Shown here: piece after piece, positions 33,049 to 36,841 of the stretch
Layout of the letters: each line of letters opens with the position of its first letter
How positions within the stretch are numbered: the first letter of the stretch is position 1
Origin: Chloroflexota bacterium
GTDB lineage: Bacteria; Chloroflexota; Anaerolineae; UBA1429
Assembly (NCBI GenBank): GCA_021372475.1
Contig: JAJFUJ010000124.1
Location: 1 to 36,841 of the forward strand
DNA length: 36,841 nt
Reading direction: 5' to 3'
Notes under the pieces: generated by a model
What the model was told of the DNA's origin: nothing
Databases searched by the model: none
Seen by the model: the letters and a program-made list of their open reading frames with translations, nothing else
Position numbers and translations under genes: made by a program

Positions 33049-33077
33049 GGTGGGTTGGCATACCATGCCAGCCCACC
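33049..33077 (+). other. Intercistronic stem-loop between ilvC and cimA
   Basis: A 13-bp stem joins 33049-33061 (GGTGGGTTGGCAT) to 33065-33077 (ATGCCAGCCCACC), with one G-U pair and a 3-nt loop. No T-run follows, so an RNA-stabilizing or processing site is more likely than a terminator. Confidence 0.7.
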
Positions 33078-33113
33078 ATTGGAACCGCTGGCAACGAGTG
33101 GGATGGAAATACT

Positions 33114-34682
33114 ATGCCTCTAAAGCTGACCGTGCTGGATACAACCTTGCGCGACGGCGCGCAGCGTGAAGGAATCTCGTTTTCCGTTAAGGATAAGCTG
33201 CGTATCGCTCAAAAACTCGATGAACTCGGCATTGGCTACATCGAGGGGGGATGGCCCGGTTCCAATCCAAAGGACAGCGAGTTTTTTGCGGCAGCTCGCA
33301 AGGCAATATGGAAGAACTCCAAGCTTGTGGCTTTTGGCAGTACGCGCAAGGCCAGTACTACTGTACGGGATGACCACAGTATTCAAGCGCTTATCGACGC
33401 GGCTACCCCGGCCGTTACGATAGTAGGCAAATCCTCGCTCAAGCAAGTGCTGCAGGTGCTTAATACCACAGCAGACGAGAACTTGCATATGATTACAGAT
33501 TCGACCGCCTACCTCAAAGGCTTTGGCAAGGAAATTTTCTTTGATGCCGAGCACTTTTTCGATGGCTACAAGCATGATGCTGATTATGCGTTGGCAACAT
33601 TGAGGGCTGCGGCTGAATCCGGCGCGGATTACCTGGTCTTGTGCGATACGAACGGCGGAACTCTGCCTGACGAAATTTATCGCGTGGTTACAAGAGTCGT
33701 GGAGGAATTGCCTGGCCGCACCATCGGTATTCATGCCCATAATGACACCGGAGTGGCGGTTGCCAACACTTTGCTGGCTGTTAAGGCCGGCGCATTGCAC
33801 GTGCAAGGCACCATGAATGGTTATGGGGAACGCTGCGGCAATGCAGATTTATGCTCTGTGATCCCCAACCTGGAACTCAAGCTCGGCTGCCAAGCCTTGA
33901 CTGACGGCAGCCTGCCTTTGCTCACCGAAACAGCCCGCTTTGTGAGCGAAACAGCCAACCTAATCCCCGATGACCATGCGCCATATGTGGGGCTTTCCGC
34001 CTTTACACACAAGGCAGGGCTGCACGTCAGCGCGCTGCGCAGGGTTGAGGACAGTTATCAACACATTACACCTGAGCAAGTCGGCAACCAGAAGCGCGTG
34101 CTTGTCTCAGAGTTGGCTGGGCGTGGCAATATCGCTGTCAAACTCTCCGAGCTAGGCCTGGGGCAGGCAGCTCCCGATGAAGAGCAAGCTTTGATACTCA
34201 AACTCAAAGAGATGGAAAGCAAAGGTTACCAGTATGAGGGCGCCGACGGCTCGTTTGAGCTGATTGTACGCCGCAGCCGGCCCGGATATCAGGCTCCCTT
34301 TGAAGTGATGGATTTCCTTGTCCTTGTAGAGAAGCGCGCAGATAAAGAGATATTGGCAGAGGCCACTGTCAAAGCCAGAGTGGGCGACCAAATTATACAT
34401 ACCGCAGCCGACGGCCAAGGTCCTGTGAACGCCCTGGATACAGCTATTCGCAAAGCATTGGTGCCATTTTATCCAGAACTGAATTATATCCATTTGACGG
34501 ATTTCAAGGTGCGTATCGTCGACCAGAAAGCCGCCTCCGCTGCGCCTACCAGAGTGCTGGTGGAATCGAGCGATGGCGAGCGCACCTGGACCACGGTAGG
34601 ATGCTCTGAAAATATCATCGAAGCCAGCTTTCATGCGCTTATCGATTCCCTGGAACTGCCGCTTCTAAGGCGGCCCTCCTGA
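33114..34682 (+). CDS. cimA: (R)-citramalate synthase
   Basis: CimA condenses pyruvate and acetyl-CoA to (R)-citramalate, opening the threonine-independent route to 2-oxobutyrate and isoleucine. The 522-residue protein belongs to the LeuA/HMGL-like family: 'VLDTTLRDGAQREGISFSV' at the N-terminus (catalytic Arg-Asp and metal site), 'YIEGGWPGSNPKD', 'GIHAHNDTGVAVAN' (metal-binding His-x-His), 'GTMNGYGERCGNADL', and a C-terminal LeuA-dimer regulatory domain from about residue 390. 'GGWPGSNPKD' and 'TMNGYGERCGN' separate it from isopropylmalate synthase, which lies next in the operon with its own typical motifs. Its 2-methylmalate product would be converted by LeuCD and LeuB. The ribosome site (GGATGG) is weak. 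Confidence 0.93.
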   Translation: MPLKLTVLDTTLRDGAQREGISFSVKDKLRIAQKLDELGIGYIEGGWPGSNPKDSEFFAAARKAIWKNSKLVAFGSTRKASTTVRDDHSIQALIDAATPAVTIVGKSSLKQVLQVLNTTADENLHMITDSTAYLKGFGKEIFFDAEHFFDGYKHDADYALATLRAAAESGADYLVLCDTNGGTLPDEIYRVVTRVVEELPGRTIGIHAHNDTGVAVANTLLAVKAGALHVQGTMNGYGERCGNADLCSVIPNLELKLGCQALTDGSLPLLTETARFVSETANLIPDDHAPYVGLSAFTHKAGLHVSALRRVEDSYQHITPEQVGNQKRVLVSELAGRGNIAVKLSELGLGQAAPDEEQALILKLKEMESKGYQYEGADGSFELIVRRSRPGYQAPFEVMDFLVLVEKRADKEILAEATVKARVGDQIIHTAADGQGPVNALDTAIRKALVPFYPELNYIHLTDFKVRIVDQKAASAAPTRVLVESSDGERTWTTVGCSENIIEASFHALIDSLELPLLRRPS

Positions 34683-34691
34683 AGGACCGCC
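34669..34691 (+). other. Small hairpin over the cimA stop codon
   Basis: GGCGG (34669-34673) pairs with CCGCC (34687-34691), and after a 1x1 mismatch CCT (34675-34677) pairs with AGG (34683-34685). It spans the cimA stop and lacks a T-run. It may attenuate or protect the message in the 97-nt gap before leuA, or it may be chance. Confidence 0.35.
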
Positions 34692-34779
34692 GGTATCTGA
34701 GGCAAGGAGCCGGCTGGAGGGTCGCAGACTGAGATGAGGCCAGTCAGAGCAGTAGAACAGGGTAGATAAGGAGAGAACG

Positions 34780-36348
34780 ATGGATAAAGTTAGGATTTTT
34801 GACACAACTCTACGCGATGGCGAGCAATCGCCGGGCGCCACGATGCATACCGATGAAAAACTCGAGATTGCTAGACAGTTAGCGCGCTTGGGCGTTGATG
34901 TGATCGAAGCAGGTTTTCCAGCCTCATCCCCCGGCGACCTCGATGCCGTGCAGCGCATCGCGCGCGAAGTGCAAGGACCGGTTATCTGCGGTTTGGCGCG
35001 CTGTGTTGAGCGCGATGTTACTGCTGCCTGGGAAGCCGTCCGTGAGGCGGAACGACAGCGCATTCATGTGTTTATCGCGACCTCCGACATTCACCTGGAA
35101 CACAAGCTGCGTATGACCCGCGAGCAGGTGATAAGCGCAGCGCGCGATATGGTGGCCCTGGCGAGATCGCTGTGTGCGGATATCGAGTTCTCTCCTGAAG
35201 ACGCCGGTCGCTCGGACCCCGAGTTTATGTACAGGGTATTGGAAGAAGCTATCAAATCAGGTGCAACGACGTTGAATATCCCTGACACCGTTGGCTATGT
35301 CACTCCGGATGAATACTACGGTATGATTGCCGAGATTCGCAGGAATGTGCCTGGCGTAGAGAATGTTATTATCTCTACCCACTGCCACAACGACCTTGGC
35401 ATGGCTGTGGCCAACTCGCTGGCAGGCGTTCGGGCAGGAGCGCGCCAAATCGAATGTACCATCAACGGCCTGGGCGAGCGTGCCGGAAATGCTGCGTTGG
35501 AAGAAATCGTGATGGCGATACATACCCGTAGCCAATATTACGGCGTAACGACCAGTATCAATACGACACAACTATACCCGGCCAGCCGCATGGTCTCTAA
35601 CTATACCGGCATGGCAGTCCAGGCTAATAAAGCAATCGTCGGCGCGAACGCTTTTGCACACGAGGCGGGGATACACCAGGACGGCATATTGAAGAACCGA
35701 TTGACCTACGAAATCATGAATGCTCAAACGGTAGGCGTGCCGGAGAGCACCCTGGTGCTCGGTAAGCATTCTGGCAGGCACGCCTTTGCCGATCGTCTCG
35801 ATCAGATGGGTTATGTGTTGGATACTGACCAGTTGAACCGCGCCTTTACACGTTTTAAGGAGATTGCCGATAAAAAGAAATACGTTGCTGAGGCAGACAT
35901 CGAAGCGATTATCTCGGATGAGGTTTACCAACCGCAGGAGATCTATCATCTTGAGCAGCTTCAGATAACCAGCGGCGACCATGCTATTCCGACGGCAACG
36001 GTATGTTTGCGCACTCCAGACGGCTCGCTTCTTACGGATTCGGCGCACGGGGCCGGCCCGGTGGATGCGGTCTATAAGGCCATCAACCGCATTGTCGGGG
36101 TGCCGAACGAGCTAGTGGAGTTTGCGGTTAAGGCGGTGACAGAAGGCATCGATGCGGTCGGCGAGGTAACCGTGCGTATTGAAGCCAAGGAAAACGGCGA
36201 AAACGGCCTGCCAACTAATCCGCAAACGGGCACCAAGACGCGTGTATTTTCAGGCCACGGCGCTGCCACCGATATCATTGTGGCCAGCGGTCGGGCTTAT
36301 ATGAATGCATTGAACAAACTGCTGGCTGTCAAGCAAAAGCTATCCTAG
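34780..36348 (+). CDS. leuA: 2-isopropylmalate synthase
   Basis: LeuA condenses 2-oxoisovalerate with acetyl-CoA, the committed step to leucine. The 522-residue protein has the family signature '[16 protein letters not shown]' at the N-terminus, '[13 protein letters not shown]', '[19 protein letters not shown]' (metal-binding His-x-His) and '[15 protein letters not shown]'. '[18 protein letters not shown]' lies in the linker region, and the C-terminal LeuA_dimer domain (from about residue 390) is the leucine feedback site. AAGGAGAG precedes ATG 34780 by 6 nt. It follows cimA by 97 nt and shares ancestry with it, so the operon carries two paralogous Claisen-condensing enzymes for two branches. 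Confidence 0.97.
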   Translation: MDKVRIFDTTLRDGEQSPGATMHTDEKLEIARQLARLGVDVIEAGFPASSPGDLDAVQRIAREVQGPVICGLARCVERDVTAAWEAVREAERQRIHVFIATSDIHLEHKLRMTREQVISAARDMVALARSLCADIEFSPEDAGRSDPEFMYRVLEEAIKSGATTLNIPDTVGYVTPDEYYGMIAEIRRNVPGVENVIISTHCHNDLGMAVANSLAGVRAGARQIECTINGLGERAGNAALEEIVMAIHTRSQYYGVTTSINTTQLYPASRMVSNYTGMAVQANKAIVGANAFAHEAGIHQDGILKNRLTYEIMNAQTVGVPESTLVLGKHSGRHAFADRLDQMGYVLDTDQLNRAFTRFKEIADKKKYVAEADIEAIISDEVYQPQEIYHLEQLQITSGDHAIPTATVCLRTPDGSLLTDSAHGAGPVDAVYKAINRIVGVPNELVEFAVKAVTEGIDAVGEVTVRIEAKENGENGLPTNPQTGTKTRVFSGHGAATDIIVASGRAYMNALNKLLAVKQKLS

Positions 36349-36364
36349 ATTGTGAGGTGCTAGA

Positions 36365-36841
36365 TTGACGAATATACCGATGACAATTGGTCAAAAGATA
36401 CTAGCTGTCCACGCCGGTCGTGAGCAGGTAGCGCCTGGAGACTTGATTGACGCTCAGGTGGATTTGGTGCTGGCCAATGATATTACCGCTCCGTTGGCGA
36501 TCCGCGAGTTCGCCAAACTGGGCGTCGAACAGGTCTTTGACCCGACCAGGATTGCGCTGGTGCCGGACCACTTTACGCCCAATAAGGATATCCAATCCGC
36601 CGAGCAGGCGCGTATCTTGCGCGATTTCGCTCACAAACACGGTATTGTCCATTACTTTGAAGTGGGGCGCATGGGCATCGAGCATGCGCTGCTGCCGGAG
36701 CAGGGGCTGGTGGGCCCAGGCGACCTCGTTATTGGCGCCGATTCACACACGTGTACTTACGGCGCACTGGGAGCTTTTGCTACTGGTATGGGGTCAACCG
36801 ATATTGCCGTGGCGATGGCCACCGGCCGCATCTGGATGCGC
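36365..36841 (+). CDS. leuC: 3-isopropylmalate dehydratase large subunit (partial, C-terminus beyond window)
   Basis: The open frame runs to the right edge, giving about 159 codons. It has aconitase-family features: '[20 protein letters not shown]' near the start, '[16 protein letters not shown]', '[16 protein letters not shown]' and '[20 protein letters not shown]', which includes the first cluster-ligand region. This is the HacA/LeuC type of the shorter archaeal-like subfamily. It isomerizes 2-isopropylmalate and, with CimA present, probably citramalate as well. TTG 36365 is chosen because GAGGTG lies 5 nt upstream; ATG 36380 is in frame but is about 20 nt from that site. The partner leuD is presumably just beyond the window. 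Confidence 0.92.
   Translation, partial: MTNIPMTIGQKILAVHAGREQVAPGDLIDAQVDLVLANDITAPLAIREFAKLGVEQVFDPTRIALVPDHFTPNKDIQSAEQARILRDFAHKHGIVHYFEVGRMGIEHALLPEQGLVGPGDLVIGADSHTCTYGALGAFATGMGSTDIAVAMATGRIWMR

Noticed and set aside
33079-33092. TGGAACCGC, resembling the T-box core sequence, between ilvC and cimA
   Set aside because: The gap is only 79 nt, with no specifier stem I and no terminator; the N position would not suit Leu, Ile or Val tRNA. It is most likely a chance match.
33120-33806. 228-codon open frame on the minus strand
   Set aside because: It is antisense to cimA and has no family features.

Overview
The window reads as a chromosomal segment of a free-living bacterium of moderate GC content, with bacterial sigma70-type promoters, Shine-Dalgarno sites and intrinsic terminators. 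My best guess is a member of the Chloroflexota. The reasons are an FMN riboswitch in front of a RibX/RibY-type ABC importer, FabK as enoyl-ACP reductase, and the ilv-cimA-leu operon layout. No rRNA or taxonomic marker is present, so this placement is weak. No tRNA, CRISPR array, transposase or prophage gene was seen.

Layout. Positions 1-4271 hold a carbohydrate block: a GH20 hexosaminidase-like gene cut by the left edge, a LarA-family nickel racemase/epimerase homologue just upstream of it, and a divergent Gfo/Idh/MocA oxidoreductase. Positions 4381-6801 (minus strand) hold a GyrI-like effector-binding protein, a BtrH-like protein and a SanA/YdcF-type membrane protein. Positions 6922-12569 are a type II fatty-acid cluster: a MaoC-like hydratase, fabF-fabH on the minus strand, and fabK-fabD-fabG divergent on the plus strand. 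A UvrD/PcrA helicase follows, then a Yip1-family membrane protein.

Positions 15690-19319 are a tightly coupled three-gene membrane cassette related to complex I, Mrp and Hyf antiporter-like subunits. No catalytic partner is present, and key channel residues look lost. It converges on an orphan sensor histidine kinase. Positions 20896-23689 hold a consensus promoter, an FMN riboswitch and an ABC importer (permease, lipoprotein binding protein, ATPase), most likely for riboflavin. A convergent MFS protein, glnS with its terminator, and a nagB-like gene follow on the minus strand.

Positions 27717-36841 form the branched-chain amino acid operon: promoter, leader peptide and attenuator, ilvD, ilvB, ilvN, ilvC, cimA, leuA, leuC (cut by the right edge). 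CimA supplies 2-oxobutyrate from pyruvate, so isoleucine can be made without threonine deaminase. IlvBN, IlvC and IlvD are shared by the isoleucine and valine branches, and LeuA and LeuC lead to leucine. The leader contains a short ORF in which eight of ten consecutive codons are Ile, Leu or Val. It also has three mutually compatible or exclusive RNA pairings that fit ribosome-mediated attenuation.

The observations most worth following are this attenuator, the membrane cassette lacking its expected charged residues, and the FMN aptamer whose closing stem contains the apparent Shine-Dalgarno site.
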